DNA of 64,000 nt from Microbacterium sp. GCS4 (GTDB lineage: Bacteria; Actinomycetota; Actinomycetes; Actinomycetales; Microbacteriaceae). The notes below the pieces were generated by a model, which did no database searches, was not told the origin of the DNA, and saw nothing but the letters and a program-made list of their open reading frames with translations. This document shows, in pieces, positions 43,031 to 52,388 of the stretch (position 1 is the first letter of the stretch; every line of letters starts with the position of its first letter). Where the stretch lies: the NCBI RefSeq assembly GCF_001262495.1, contig NZ_LGYE01000002.1, forward strand, positions 610,368 through 674,367, given 5' to 3'. The position numbers and the translations under genes were made by a program.

Positions 43031-43810
43031 TTACCCGAAGCGTCCCGAGACGTAGTCCTCGGTCGCCTGGATCGACGGCGTCGTGAAGATCGTCGACGTG
43101 TCGTCGTACTCGATGAGCTTGCCGGGCTTGCCGGTGCCGGCGATGTTGAAGAACGCGGTCTTGTCGGAGACCCGGCTCGCCTGCTGCATGTTGTGCGTCA
43201 CGATCACGACCGTGTACTGGGTCTTGATCTCGGCGATGAGCTCCTCGATCGCGAACGTCGAGATCGGGTCGAGGGCCGAGCAGGGCTCGTCCATGAGGAT
43301 CACGTCGGGGGAGACGGCGATCGCACGGGCGATGCACAGACGCTGCTGCTGGCCGCCTGAGAGGCCCGATCCCGGCTTGTCGAGACGGTCCTTCACCTCG
43401 TTCCAGAGGTTCGCCCCGCTCAGCGACTTCTCGACGAGCGCGTCCTGGTCGCTCTTCGACATGCGCGAGTTGTTGAGCTTCACGCCCGCGAGCACGTTCT
43501 CCTTGATCGACATCGTGGGGAACGGGTTGGGGCGCTGGAAGACCATGCCAACCTGGCGGCGGACGAGCACCGGGTCGACGCTCGCGCCGTACAGGTTCTT
43601 GCCGTCGATCAGCACCTCGCCCTCGACGCGGGCGCCGGGGATGACCTCGTGCATGCGGTTCAGGGTGCGGAGGAACGTCGACTTGCCGCATCCCGACGGG
43701 CCGATGAACGCGGTGACGGTGTTGGGCTTGATGTCGATGCTGACGCCCTCGACGGCGAGGAAGTCGCCGTAGTAGACGTTGAGGTCGTTGACTTCGATGC
43801 TCTTGGACAC
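43031..43810 (-). CDS. pstB: phosphate ABC transporter ATP-binding protein
   Basis: 259 aa. Walker [11 protein letters not shown]-loop, signature [14 protein letters not shown], Walker [14 protein letters not shown], and switch His in VTHNMQQA. It energises high-affinity phosphate import with PstCA. It is the last gene of pstSCAB on the minus strand. ATG 43810 is 34 bp from pstA. Expression is expected under PhoB/RegX3-type control from the PHO box before pstS. Confidence 0.98.
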   Translation of the reverse strand: MSKSIEVNDLNVYYGDFLAVEGVSIDIKPNTVTAFIGPSGCGKSTFLRTLNRMHEVIPGARVEGEVLIDGKNLYGASVDPVLVRRQVGMVFQRPNPFPTMSIKENVLAGVKLNNSRMSKSDQDALVEKSLSGANLWNEVKDRLDKPGSGLSGGQQQRLCIARAIAVSPDVILMDEPCSALDPISTFAIEELIAEIKTQYTVVIVTHNMQQASRVSDKTAFFNIAGTGKPGKLIEYDDTSTIFTTPSIQATEDYVSGRFG

Positions 43811-43844
43811 GAGAGATCCTTCTTGTTCTGTCGGGTGGGACGGC

Positions 43845-44942
43845 TCAGCGGCCGGCAGTCTTGGGGGCGAACACCTTGGCGATGATCCTCGCGAGGAGGT
43901 TCAGCACCATGACGATCACGATGAGGGTGAGGGCGGCGGCCCAGGCCCGGTCGAGGTAGGCGTCGACCGGGATTCCGGGATACTTGGCCTGCATGTAGGA
44001 GAACACGGGCAACGTCGCCATCTGCCCGCTGAACATGTTGGTGTTCATGCCCTGGACGATGCCGACGGTCAGGAGCAGCGGCGCGGTCTCGCCGATCACG
44101 CGCGAGATCGCGAGCATGATCGACGTCGTGATGCCGGCGATCGCCGTCGGGAGGACGACCTTGAGGATCGTCAACCACTTCGGCACTCCGAGGGCGTAGG
44201 CCGCCTCGCGCAGCTCGTTCGGGACGATGCGCAGGAGCTCCTCCGAGCCGCGCACCACCACCGGGATCATGAGCACCGACAGGGCGAGCGAGCCCATGAT
44301 GCCCATGCGCGTCCCGGGTCCGACGAGGAGCGCGAACACCGAGTAGATGAACAGACCCGCGACGATCGAGGGGATGCCGGTCATGACGTCCACGAGGAAC
44401 GTGATGCCGCGCGCGAGCTTGCGCCCCTCGCCGTACTCGACCAGATAGATCGAGGTCATGAGGCCGATCGGCACCGAGATGATCGTGGCGCCGAGCGTGA
44501 TCAGGAGCGTTCCCCAGATGGCGTGCACGGCGCCGCCGCCCTCGCCGACGATGTTGCGCATCGAGAAGCTGAAGAACTCTCCATCGAAGCGCATCAGGCC
44601 GTTCACGACGACCGTATACAGGAGCGAGATGAGCGGGAGGAGCGCGACGACGAAGGCGCCGGAGACGAGAGCCGTCATGAGGCGGTCGACCGCGTGGCGG
44701 CGGCTCTCGACCACCGACGAGATGACGAAGATCAGCGCCATGTAGAACAGCAGGCCCACGACGAGCGTGAGGGCGATGTTGAAGTCGGCGGGGTCGCCGC
44801 CGGCGTTCATGAAAGCGAAGATGGCCGCGGATACCGCGAAGGCGACGCCGAGCAGAGCCCAGGGGCCCCACGTGGGAAGGTGGCCGGCCGAGGTCGTGTG
44901 CGTGGTCGCCGCGACCGGGGTGGGGGTCATGGTGGCGGTCAT
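43845..44942 (-). CDS. pstA: phosphate ABC transporter permease
   Basis: 365 aa, about six to seven transmembrane helices. The permease EAA-type loop is [38 protein letters not shown]. The N-terminus (about 50 residues, Thr-rich with two extra hydrophobic segments) is longer than in E. coli PstA, as usual in actinobacteria. It partners with PstC to form the membrane channel. Its start is one base from the pstC stop. Confidence 0.96.
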   Translation of the reverse strand: MTATMTPTPVAATTHTTSAGHLPTWGPWALLGVAFAVSAAIFAFMNAGGDPADFNIALTLVVGLLFYMALIFVISSVVESRRHAVDRLMTALVSGAFVVALLPLISLLYTVVVNGLMRFDGEFFSFSMRNIVGEGGGAVHAIWGTLLITLGATIISVPIGLMTSIYLVEYGEGRKLARGITFLVDVMTGIPSIVAGLFIYSVFALLVGPGTRMGIMGSLALSVLMIPVVVRGSEELLRIVPNELREAAYALGVPKWLTILKVVLPTAIAGITTSIMLAISRVIGETAPLLLTVGIVQGMNTNMFSGQMATLPVFSYMQAKYPGIPVDAYLDRAWAAALTLIVIVMVLNLLARIIAKVFAPKTAGR

Positions 44943-44943
44943 G

Positions 44944-45909
44944 TCAGTTGGCTCCCGAGAACTCGGCGCGACGCGAGACGATCCAGCGGGCGATGAAGTT
45001 GACCGCGAAGGTCACGATGAACAGGATCAGACCCGCGGCGATGAGGGTGTTGACTCCCTCGTCGTGGGCCTCGGGGAAGCGGAGGGCGATGATCGCGGGG
45101 ATCGTCGTCGGGTTCTCCGGGTTGATCAGGTTGAAGGTGATGATGCCGAGCGGCGACAGCACGAGGGTCACGGCCATCGTCTCGCCGAGAGCACGGCCGA
45201 GGCCGAGCATCGCGCCCGAGACCATGCCGCTGCGCGCGAAGGGGAGCACGGCCATGCGGACCATCTCCCAGCGCGTGGCGCCGAGCGCCAGCGCTGCCTC
45301 TTCGTGCAGCTTCGGCGTCTGCAGGAACACCTCGCGGCAGATGGCGGTCATGATCGGGAGGATCATGACCGCGAGCACGAGGGATGCCGTGAGGATCGTC
45401 TTGCCGGTGCCGGACGGCGTGCCGCCGAAGATCGGGATCCAGCCGAGGTTCTCGTTCAGCCACTTGTAGAAGGGCACCAGCATCGGGGCGAAGGTGAGGG
45501 CGCCCCAGAGACCGAAGACCACGGAGGGGACCGCGGCGAGCAGGTCGATCACGTAGCCGAGCACGCCGGCCAGGCGACGCGGCGCGTAGTGCGAGATGAA
45601 GAGCGCGATGCCGATCGCGATGGGTGCCGCGATGACGAGGGCGATGAGGCTCGACCACAGCGTGCCGAACACGAAGGGCCACACCCAGGACAGGAAGGAC
45701 TGCCCTTCGAGGATGTGGTTGTTCGAGGTGTCGGGCGACAGCGCGGGGATCGCCTGGACGATGAGGAAGATCGCGACCGCGGCGAGGGTGATGAGGATGA
45801 CGATGCCGGCGCCGAGGGCGGTGCCGGAGAAGACGAGGTCGCCCCGGCGGCGCAGCGAGGTGCGCGACTGGGGTGAACGGGTATCGGGTCCCGCCTGGGT
45901 GGTGGTCAT
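44944..45909 (-). CDS. pstC: phosphate ABC transporter permease
   Basis: 321 aa, six main transmembrane helices. EAA loop EEAALALGATRWEMVRMAVLPFARSGMVSGAMLGLGRALGET is diagnostic for PstC. I chose ATG 45909 (TTTQAGPDTRSP); the frame continues upstream into the hairpin region without an SD. The 135-bp gap to pstS contains a strong hairpin that may lower pstCAB relative to pstS. Confidence 0.95.
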   Translation of the reverse strand: MTTTQAGPDTRSPQSRTSLRRRGDLVFSGTALGAGIVILITLAAVAIFLIVQAIPALSPDTSNNHILEGQSFLSWVWPFVFGTLWSSLIALVIAAPIAIGIALFISHYAPRRLAGVLGYVIDLLAAVPSVVFGLWGALTFAPMLVPFYKWLNENLGWIPIFGGTPSGTGKTILTASLVLAVMILPIMTAICREVFLQTPKLHEEAALALGATRWEMVRMAVLPFARSGMVSGAMLGLGRALGETMAVTLVLSPLGIITFNLINPENPTTIPAIIALRFPEAHDEGVNTLIAAGLILFIVTFAVNFIARWIVSRRAEFSGAN

Positions 45910-45962
45910 CTGAGCTGCTCCACGGTGTGCTCTGAGGGGCTTTCGGGTGTTCTCATGCGGGT

Positions 45963-46007
45963 GCCCCCGGGTGTCGGTCGAGGTCCTGTCGACCGACACC
46001 CGGGGGC
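45963..46007 (-). terminator. large hairpin between pstS and pstC (attenuator or processing site)
   Basis: 19-bp perfect stem (45963-45981 with 45989-46007), 7-nt loop. Within one operon it fits a partial terminator or 3' stabiliser for the pstS message. Confidence 0.7.
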
Positions 46008-46044
46008 GCCGGGACCGGAGCTCAGCGAGTGGCTGAGCGTCCGA

Positions 46045-47145
46045 TCACTCGGTGACGATCGCGTCGATCGCGGTGTTGATCTGGTCGCGCAGGCTGTCCG
46101 AGATCGGGGCGCTGCCCGCGGCCTCGGCGGCTGCATCCTGGCCCTCGGCCGAGGCGACGTACTGGAAGTACGCCTTCACGAGACCGGCGGTCTCGGCGTC
46201 GTCGTACTCGACGCAGCCGATCAGGTAGGAGACGAGCGCGATCGGGTACGAGCCGGCCGGGGCGGCTGCCGGGTCGACCGCGAACGCGAGGTCGTGGTCC
46301 GAGCGGCCCTCCTCGAGCGGCGAGGCCTCGACGAGCGCGGCGGCGGCCTCGGCGGAGTACGCGACGTACTCGCCCTCGACCTGCACGGCGACCTGGCCGA
46401 GGTCCGCGGTGCGCGAGGCGTCGGCGAAGCCGATGTAGCCCGAGCCGTTGGTGATCGCGTCGACGACGCCCGAGGTGCCGTCGCCGGCCTCACCGGTCGA
46501 CAGCGGCCACTCGTCGCTGGCCTCGTAGGTCCACACGTCGGGGGCGACGGCGCTGAGGTACTTGGTGAAGGTCTCCTGCGTGCCCGAGGCGTCGGCGCGG
46601 TGCACGGGGACGATCGCCTGGTCGGGGAGCTCGACGCCCTGGTTCTGGTCGGCGATGGCCGGGTCGTTCCACTTGGTGATGGTGCCCGCGAAGATGCCCG
46701 CGATGGTCTTGCCGTCGAGGTTCAGCTCGTCGATGCCGTCGAGGTTGAACGCGACCGCGACGGGGGAGATGTAGACGGGGATCTCGACGATCTCGTCCGA
46801 GGCGCAGGAGCCGAAGCCGCCCTTGGCGAGCTCGTCGGCGTTGAACGCGCGGTCCGAGCCGATGAAGCTGGAGGAGCCGGCGATGAAGTTCTCGCGGCCG
46901 GTGCCCGAGCCGGTTGCCGTGTAGTTCACGGTGACGTCGGGGTTGGCGGTCTGGAAGGCGGCGACCCAGGACTGCTGCGCGGCCTCCTGCGAGGAGGCGC
47001 CGGTGGCGTCGAGGCTGCCGGACAGGGTGGAGTCGTTGGGAGCGTCGGACGACCCGCCGCTCGGCTCGTTCGCGGCGCAGCCGGCGAGAGCGAGAGCGGC
47101 GACGGCGCCGACGGCGCCGATACGTGCGATTCGGGAGATCTTCAC
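46045..47145 (-). CDS. pstS: phosphate-binding lipoprotein
   Basis: 366 aa. Lipoprotein signal with lipobox ALAGC (C23). PBP-like domain: GSLDATGASSQEAAQQSWVAAFQ and YTATGSGTGRENFIAG form the phosphate-binding loops, with FIGSDRAFNADE following. It captures phosphate outside and delivers it to PstCA. GTG 47145 has AAGGA 6 nt upstream; an ATG at 47163 is a weaker alternative. A PHO box lies about 65-105 bp upstream. Confidence 0.97.
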   Translation of the reverse strand: MKISRIARIGAVGAVAALALAGCAANEPSGGSSDAPNDSTLSGSLDATGASSQEAAQQSWVAAFQTANPDVTVNYTATGSGTGRENFIAGSSSFIGSDRAFNADELAKGGFGSCASDEIVEIPVYISPVAVAFNLDGIDELNLDGKTIAGIFAGTITKWNDPAIADQNQGVELPDQAIVPVHRADASGTQETFTKYLSAVAPDVWTYEASDEWPLSTGEAGDGTSGVVDAITNGSGYIGFADASRTADLGQVAVQVEGEYVAYSAEAAAALVEASPLEEGRSDHDLAFAVDPAAAPAGSYPIALVSYLIGCVEYDDAETAGLVKAYFQYVASAEGQDAAAEAAGSAPISDSLRDQINTAIDAIVTE

Positions 47146-47210
47146 TGTGGATCCTTCGATCATGGATGGGTGGGGCCCGGTGCAGGGCACACAGTGACGC
47201 TAGGTGCGGC

Positions 47211-47255
47211 GGTTAACGAGACTCGACCGCGCAGGTGAACGGGAGGTGAACGAGC
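47211..47255 (-). promoter_or_regulatory. PHO box upstream of pstS
   Basis: Read on the minus strand, GTTCACC occurs twice 11 nt apart (complements of 47245-47251 and 47234-47240). A third related GTTAACC lies about two units further on (47211-47217). This is the 11-bp direct-repeat pattern bound by PhoP/RegX3-type regulators in actinobacteria. Confidence 0.75.
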
Positions 47256-47341
47256 GGCGACTCTCTAGGGTCGGCGGCGACGGTCGGAGGAGCCGCGTTC
47301 CCGCGCCAGCACTGGGATCGAGCCGCGGGTCGACGGGGGGA

Positions 47342-48325
47342 TCAGACCTGAGGGACGTGCGTCTCGATGGCGATGATCCCGGAACCGGGGTGGGAGGCGG
47401 AGAGGTGCACGACGGAGAACGCGCCCGGCTCGAGGTCGGCGGCGCTCGAGATGTAGGAGCCCTGCATGGTGCCCGTCGCGAGAGCGATCTCCGACAGGAT
47501 GCCGGGGAGCACCGGGCCGTGGCTGCAGATCACGGCCGGCTTGCCCGCACGCACGCGGCGGCCGATGACCGAGCGCAGGTCGTCGGTGCCGTCCTCCCAC
47601 GCGTCCTGACTGATCTTCTCGGTCTTCACAGGCTTGCGGTCGAGAGCCTTGGCGAGCGGTTTGACGGTCTGCACGCAGCGCACTGCGTCGCTCGTGACGA
47701 TCTTCCGCACGCCGAACGCGCGCAGCGGTCCGACGATGGAGTCGGCCTGACGGCGTCCTCGCTCGGTCAGCGGCCTGGCGGCATCGGCCCCGTCCCACTC
47801 GGAGCGGGGGAGTGCCTTGGCGTGCCGCAGCGCGACGACCGGGAACGTGCGCAGCACGCCGTCGTCGACGAGGTTGGCGAAGAAGTCGAGGATCTCGAGG
47901 TCGACGGGGTAGCTCAGGCGTGCGCGCGCCTTCTTGACGCTCACCCATTCGAGGGCGGCGATCTCGCGGTTCGGAACGAAGGTCGACGCCCGCACCGCCT
48001 CGTCCGTCGCCTCCGCGGCCCAGTAGTGCACGACCTTCTGCTTGTTGGAGGGCAGATGGTAGCGGCTCACGCCCACCGGCACACCGAGCGAGACACGGAT
48101 GCCGGTCTCTTCGTGCACCTCCCGCACGGCGGTCTCGGCGAGCATCTCGCCCGGGTCGACCTTGCCCTTGGGCAGGGTGATGTCGCGGTACTTGGTCCGA
48201 TGGATCAGGAGGATGCGCAGCTTGCCGTCGATGACGCGCCACACCACGGCGCCCGCCGCGTAGACGGCCTTGTCCGTCCATTTCGCGCGGGTCGCGCCCT
48301 TCGCCGGTGCCTGCCGGACCGTCAT
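47342..48325 (-). CDS. Nudix hydrolase fused to histidine phosphatase (MutT1-like)
   Basis: 327 aa with two domains. N-terminal Nudix: [23 protein letters not shown] is a complete Nudix box. C-terminal histidine phosphatase: [12 protein letters not shown] carries the RHA catalytic motif, and SHGPVLPG the second His. Mycobacterial MutT1 has this architecture and hydrolyses 8-oxo-GTP/dGTP and diadenosine polyphosphates. ATG 48325 overlaps the ppk1 stop by 4 bp (ATGA), a conserved pairing. Confidence 0.9.
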   Translation of the reverse strand: MTVRQAPAKGATRAKWTDKAVYAAGAVVWRVIDGKLRILLIHRTKYRDITLPKGKVDPGEMLAETAVREVHEETGIRVSLGVPVGVSRYHLPSNKQKVVHYWAAEATDEAVRASTFVPNREIAALEWVSVKKARARLSYPVDLEILDFFANLVDDGVLRTFPVVALRHAKALPRSEWDGADAARPLTERGRRQADSIVGPLRAFGVRKIVTSDAVRCVQTVKPLAKALDRKPVKTEKISQDAWEDGTDDLRSVIGRRVRAGKPAVICSHGPVLPGILSEIALATGTMQGSYISSAADLEPGAFSVVHLSASHPGSGIIAIETHVPQV

Positions 48326-50496
48326 CGCACCGCCCGGGCGCGGCGCCGCCGCTGGATCAACCCCATGGTCTTATCCTGCAGGTCGACGAGGGGGTTGCCC
48401 TCCGCATCCTCGGCGTGGCGCGTCCACACGCCCTCTGCGCCCAGGTGCCACGAGGTCGTCCCCGGGTCCATGGCGAGGTCGAAGAACGCGAGCAGCTCCG
48501 TCATGTGGTTCGGGTCGGTCACTCGCACGAGCGCCTCGACGCGGCGGTCGAGGTTGCGGTGCATCATGTCGGCGCTGCCGATGTAGATCTGCGGGTCGCC
48601 GTCGTTGTGGAACGCGAAGATCCGCGAGTGCTCCAGGTACCGGCCGAGGATGCTGCGCACCGTGATGTTCTCGCTGATGCCCTCGAGGTCCGTGCGCAGG
48701 CTGCAGATGCCGCGCACCCACACGTCGACCTTCACGCCCGCCGCGCTCGCGCGGTACAGCGCGTCGATGATCTCCTCGTCGACCATCGAGTTGACCTTGA
48801 TGCGGATCCCCGCGGGCTTGCCGTTCTCGGCGTTGCGGCGCTCGTGGTCGATCTGCCGGATGAGTCCCTTGCGCAGGTGGAGCGGCGCGACGAGCAGGCG
48901 CTTGAACTTCTTCTCGATCGCGTAGCCGCTGAGCTCGTTGAACAGGCGCGTGAGGTCCTTGCCGACCTGCGGGTCGGCCGTGAACAGGCCGAAGTCTTCG
49001 TAGATGCGACTGGTCTTCGGGTTGTAGTTGCCCGTGCCGATGTGCGAGTAGTGGCGCAGCACGCCCTCCTCCTCGCGGATCACGAGGGCGAGTTTGCAGT
49101 GGGTCTTGAGGCCGACGAGGCCGTACACGACGTGCACGCCGGCCTTCTCGAGCTTGCGCGCCCACACGATGTTGTTCGCCTCGTCGAAGCGGGCCTTGAC
49201 CTCGACCAGCGCGAGCACCTGCTTGCCTGCTTCGGCCGCGTCGATCAGCGCCTGCACGATCGGACTGTCGCCCGAGGTGCGGTACAGGGTCTGCTTGATC
49301 GCGAGCACGTGCGGGTCGCGGGCCGCCTGCTCGAGGAACGCGACGACGCTGGTCGTGAAGGACTCGTAGGGGTGGTGCACGAGGACGTCGGACTTGCGGA
49401 TCGCCTTGAAGATGTCGGCGCGGGTCTCGTTGCCCCCGGGCTGGAACGCCACGGGTGTCGTGGGCAGGTGCGGCGGGTAGCGCAGGTCCGGGCGGTCGAT
49501 GCGCGAGAGGTCGAACAGGCCGCGCAGGTCGAGCGGTCCGGGGAGGCGGTAGACCTCCTGGTCGGTGATGTCGAGTTCGCGGACCAGCAGGTCCATCGTG
49601 ACCTCGTCCATGTCGTCGGTGATCTCGAGGCGGATCGGCGGACCGAAGCGCCGCAGGCGCAACTCGGCCTCGAGCGCCTGGATCAGGTTCTCGCTCTCGT
49701 CCTCCTCGATCACGACGTCCTCGTTGCGCGTGAGCCGGAACGCGTGGTGGTCGAGCACCTCCATGCCGGGGAACAGGTCGCCGAGGTGGTTGGCGATGAG
49801 CTCCTCGAGGCGCAGGAAGCGCTTGATCTCGCCGGCGCCGGGCACCTCGACGAAGCGGGGGAGCATGGGCGGCACCTTGAGGCGGGCGAACTCCTGACGC
49901 CCGGTGCGGGCGTTGCGGATGCGGATCGCGAGGTTCAGGGACAGACCGGAGATGTAGGGGAAGGGGTGCGCGGGGTCGACCGCGAGCGGCATGAGCACCG
50001 GGAACACCTGCGCCTGGAAGTACTCGGTGAGCCCGGAGCGCTCGTCGTCCGTGAGATCGGACCAGTCCGTCACCTCGATCCCGGCATCCGCGAGGGCGGG
50101 ACGCACCAGCGACTTCCATGCGTCCGCGTGCCGCAGCTGCAGCGCGTGCGCCTCGCGGGAGATGTCGGCGAGCGCGTCGACGGGCGACCGGCCGATGTTC
50201 GTCGGCACGGCGAGGCCCGTCACGATGCGGCGCTTGAGGCCGGCGACGCGGACCATGAAGAACTCGTCGAGGTTGCTCGCGAAGATGGCGAGGAAGTTCG
50301 CGCGCTCGAGCTCGGGGAGCGACGGGTCCTCGGCGAGCTCGAGCACGCGCTGGTTGAACGCGAGCCAGCTGAGCTCGCGATCGATGTAGCGGTGGTCGGG
50401 CAGGAGCGAGTCCGGCGCCTCGATGGCGTCGAAGTCGTCGTCTTCGGCATCGCCGAGACCGGCGTCGGCGAGAGCGGGATCGATCATGGGGTACAT
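48322..50496 (-). CDS. ppk1: polyphosphate kinase 1
   Basis: 724 aa, full-length PPK1 with N, H, C1 and C2 domains. [18 protein letters not shown] opens the N domain. The autophosphorylated His is H485 in [14 protein letters not shown], and the second His lies in the C2 domain. It makes polyphosphate from ATP at the membrane face. The start ATG 50496 has no SD; ATG 50487 is equally possible. A PHO-type direct repeat at 50510-50531 immediately precedes it. Cotranscribed with the MutT1-like gene. Confidence 0.96.
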   Translation of the reverse strand: MYPMIDPALADAGLGDAEDDDFDAIEAPDSLLPDHRYIDRELSWLAFNQRVLELAEDPSLPELERANFLAIFASNLDEFFMVRVAGLKRRIVTGLAVPTNIGRSPVDALADISREAHALQLRHADAWKSLVRPALADAGIEVTDWSDLTDDERSGLTEYFQAQVFPVLMPLAVDPAHPFPYISGLSLNLAIRIRNARTGRQEFARLKVPPMLPRFVEVPGAGEIKRFLRLEELIANHLGDLFPGMEVLDHHAFRLTRNEDVVIEEDESENLIQALEAELRLRRFGPPIRLEITDDMDEVTMDLLVRELDITDQEVYRLPGPLDLRGLFDLSRIDRPDLRYPPHLPTTPVAFQPGGNETRADIFKAIRKSDVLVHHPYESFTTSVVAFLEQAARDPHVLAIKQTLYRTSGDSPIVQALIDAAEAGKQVLALVEVKARFDEANNIVWARKLEKAGVHVVYGLVGLKTHCKLALVIREEEGVLRHYSHIGTGNYNPKTSRIYEDFGLFTADPQVGKDLTRLFNELSGYAIEKKFKRLLVAPLHLRKGLIRQIDHERRNAENGKPAGIRIKVNSMVDEEIIDALYRASAAGVKVDVWVRGICSLRTDLEGISENITVRSILGRYLEHSRIFAFHNDGDPQIYIGSADMMHRNLDRRVEALVRVTDPNHMTELLAFFDLAMDPGTTSWHLGAEGVWTRHAEDAEGNPLVDLQDKTMGLIQRRRRARAVR

Positions 50497-50509
50497 CTAA
50501 GCACCGTGA

Positions 50510-50531
50510 GGTGACGCGCGTGTGAACGAAA
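50510..50531 (-). promoter_or_regulatory. PHO-type box upstream of ppk1
   Basis: Two 11-nt units beginning GGTGACG and TGTGAAC on the plus strand (minus strand GTTCACA and CGTCACC), 14 bp before the ppk1 start. A one-to-two-mismatch version of the pstS repeats. Confidence 0.55.
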
Positions 50532-50539
50532 GGCCGCGG

Positions 50540-51223
50540 TCAGCGGGTCGCCGGGACCGTCTCGTCCTCGTAGACGTTGAAGCGGTAGCCGACGTTGCGC
50601 ACCGTGCCGATGATCTGCTCCTGGTCGCCGAGCTTGGCGCGCAGTCGCCGGACGTGCACGTCGACGGTGCGGGTGCCGCCGAAGTAGTCGTAGCCCCACA
50701 CCTCGCTGAGCAGCTGCTCGCGCGTGAACACCCGTGAGGGATGCGTAGCGAGGAAGTGCAGGAGCTGGAACTCCTTGTAGGTGAGATCGAGCGGGCGTCC
50801 GTGGAGCTTGGCCGAGTAGGACTGCTCGTCGATCGTCACCCCGGACGCCTGCACCCTGGTGGGCTCGGCGACCTCGTCGCGTCGTGCGATCGCGAGGCGC
50901 ACGCGGGCGTCGGTCTCGGCCGGGCCCGCGGTGGCGAGCAGCACGTCGTCGATGCCCCAGTCGCCGGACAGCGCGCTCATGCCGCCCTCCGTGATGACGA
51001 GAAGCAGCGGCGCCTCCTGGCCTGCCGCGCGCAGGAGACGGCACAGCGACTTGGCGCCGACGAGATCCTGACGGCCGTCCACGATCACGATGTCGTAGTC
51101 GGGGGCGCTCACGAGCTGCGCAGGCTCCGCGGGAATCTGCCGGATGCGGTGGCTGAGAAGCTCCAGCGCGGGGAGAACCGGCTCCGCGATCGGAGCATTG
51201 GTCAACACCAGCACCTGGGCCAC
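50540..51223 (-). CDS. glnR: GlnR-type OmpR-family regulator of nitrogen metabolism
   Basis: 227 aa. An atypical receiver domain ([38 protein letters not shown]) is followed by an OmpR winged helix ([46 protein letters not shown] in parts). Residue by residue it resembles Streptomyces GlnR, an orphan regulator of glnA, amtB and nitrogen uptake. GTG 51223 has AAGGAG 5 nt upstream. Position next to ppk1 and pst genes fits the known N/P cross-talk in actinobacteria, which is inference here. Confidence 0.9.
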   Translation of the reverse strand: MAQVLVLTNAPIAEPVLPALELLSHRIRQIPAEPAQLVSAPDYDIVIVDGRQDLVGAKSLCRLLRAAGQEAPLLLVITEGGMSALSGDWGIDDVLLATAGPAETDARVRLAIARRDEVAEPTRVQASGVTIDEQSYSAKLHGRPLDLTYKEFQLLHFLATHPSRVFTREQLLSEVWGYDYFGGTRTVDVHVRRLRAKLGDQEQIIGTVRNVGYRFNVYEDETVPATR

Positions 51224-51314
51224 GCGCACTCCTTCCGGACGGCGGGGGACGCCGTGGGGCCATGATACCGGGCGTTGAGAGGTGCGTTTCGCGCCGATGG
51301 GTGACAATGGAGTC

Positions 51315-51602
51315 ATGACGGAACCTGCCCTCGCGCCGCGCAACGCGTTCGTCGGTGTGCTCGTCGTGTGGGGCGTCGCGTTCGCGGCGGCGATCGCGGT
51401 GGGCCTCTTCGTGCCCGAGGATTGGCGCGTGCCGTGGCTGATCGTGGCGTTCGGCGGCGTCGTGCTCCTGTCGTTCGCGGTGCAGCTCTGGTACGGGCGG
51501 ACCCAGGGCTTCATCCTGCGCGTGGCAGGCGGCGCACTCGGTGCGCTGCTGGTGATGGGCGTCGTCTCGGTCGGCTTCGGTCTCGCCGCCCTCGTCTCCT
51601 GA
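51315..51602 (+). CDS. small membrane protein, unknown
   Basis: 95 aa with three hydrophobic helices ([67 protein letters not shown]). ATG 51315 is 6 nt after GACAAT, a leaderless-type arrangement, so the in-frame ATGs at 51282 and 51297 are not preferred. Divergent from glnR. No function known. Confidence 0.75.
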   Translation: MTEPALAPRNAFVGVLVVWGVAFAAAIAVGLFVPEDWRVPWLIVAFGGVVLLSFAVQLWYGRTQGFILRVAGGALGALLVMGVVSVGFGLAALVS

Positions 51603-51639
51603 CGCGACAGCCGCGGGCGCGGAGGGTAAAGTGGTCGTC

Positions 51640-51753
51640 ATGGACCTCATGGCTCTCGAACTCTTCTTCATCGGCCTGCTGGGCCTGGCGAGCCTCGCGA
51701 TCGTGTTCGTCTCGGTCGTCGTGCTTCGCAATCTCTTCCGCGGCCAGCGCTGA
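51640..51753 (+). CDS. 37-aa single-pass membrane microprotein
   Basis: ATG 51640 to TGA 51753. The peptide begins MDLMALELFFIGLLGLAS and continues with a hydrophobic run ending VVVLRNLFRGQR: one helix with a positive-inside tail. TAAAGT lies 7 nt before the ATG. Only 7 bp separate its stop from the nitrobindin-like start. Too short for common ORF cut-offs; coding is supported by promoter spacing and composition only. Confidence 0.6.
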   Translation: MDLMALELFFIGLLGLASLAIVFVSVVVLRNLFRGQR

Positions 51754-51760
51754 GCCGACC

Positions 51761-52363
51761 GTGCTCGAGCTCCCCACGGATCTCCCCGCCGACCTCGCGC
51801 CGCTGTCGTGGCTGATCGGCGTGTGGGAGGGCACCGGCGTCATCGACTACCCGGTCGGCGATGAGCGCCTGCAGGGCGAGTTCACGCATCGCGTGAGCTT
51901 CAGCCACGACGGCGGTCCGTTCCTGAACTACTCCGCCACCGCGATCTTCACGCGGGACGAGGGCGAGACGTCTCTCCCTCTGGTCGCCGAGAGCGGCTTC
52001 TGGCGGCTGAGTCGTCCCGCGACCGACTCCGACGCGGGCCCCGGGCTCCTCCCTCCCGTCGCCGAGTCGTCGCCGCGCGGCGTCGACGACGTCGAGGCTC
52101 TGCGCGCGGCATCCGGCGGGTTCCCGATCGAGGTCTCGATCGCCCACGCCGACGGGATGCTGGAGCTCTACCTCGGCGAGATCAACGGCCCCCGCATCGA
52201 CATCGCAACGGACGCCGTCGTGCGCGGCGCCGGCGCGAAGGAGTACGGCTCGGCCTCACGTATGTACGGACTGGTCGACAACCACCTGCTCTGGGCGTGG
52301 GACATCGCCGCGCTGGGAACGCCGCTGCGCTCGCATGCGTCGGCCCGGTTGGCGAAGATCTGA
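51761..52363 (+). CDS. nitrobindin-like / FABP-family heme-binding protein
   Basis: 200 aa. LSWLIGVWEGTG carries the GxWxGxG signature of THAP4/nitrobindin beta-barrels (DUF1794). Later strands include ESGFWRL and GEINGPRIDIATDAVVR, with a C-terminal His-free YGLVDNHLLWAWDIAALG. Family members bind heme and isomerise peroxynitrite. GTG 51761 follows the microprotein by 7 bp. A roughly 40-residue insert (DSDAGPGLLPPVAESSP) is not in the minimal family. Confidence 0.85.
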   Translation: MLELPTDLPADLAPLSWLIGVWEGTGVIDYPVGDERLQGEFTHRVSFSHDGGPFLNYSATAIFTRDEGETSLPLVAESGFWRLSRPATDSDAGPGLLPPVAESSPRGVDDVEALRAASGGFPIEVSIAHADGMLELYLGEINGPRIDIATDAVVRGAGAKEYGSASRMYGLVDNHLLWAWDIAALGTPLRSHASARLAKI

Positions 52364-52388
52364 CATGGCCGGGATCTGACGTGGCCGG
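52357..52388 (+). repeat. 16-bp tandem duplication at a gene boundary
   Basis: 52357-52372 and 52373-52388 differ by one base. Each copy contains GATCTGAC then (A/G)TGGCCGG, that is, the stop of the nitrobindin-like gene plus the start of the next gene. Confidence 0.85.

Noticed and set aside
41820..43691. 623-aa minus-strand frame across pabC and pstB
   Set aside because: Frame-shifted shadow of real genes, no SD, no family resemblance.
51282..51314. Start of the 95-aa membrane protein at 51282
   Set aside because: The ATG at 51315 has the GACAAT box at the exact leaderless spacing; 51282 would lie upstream of the predicted transcription start.
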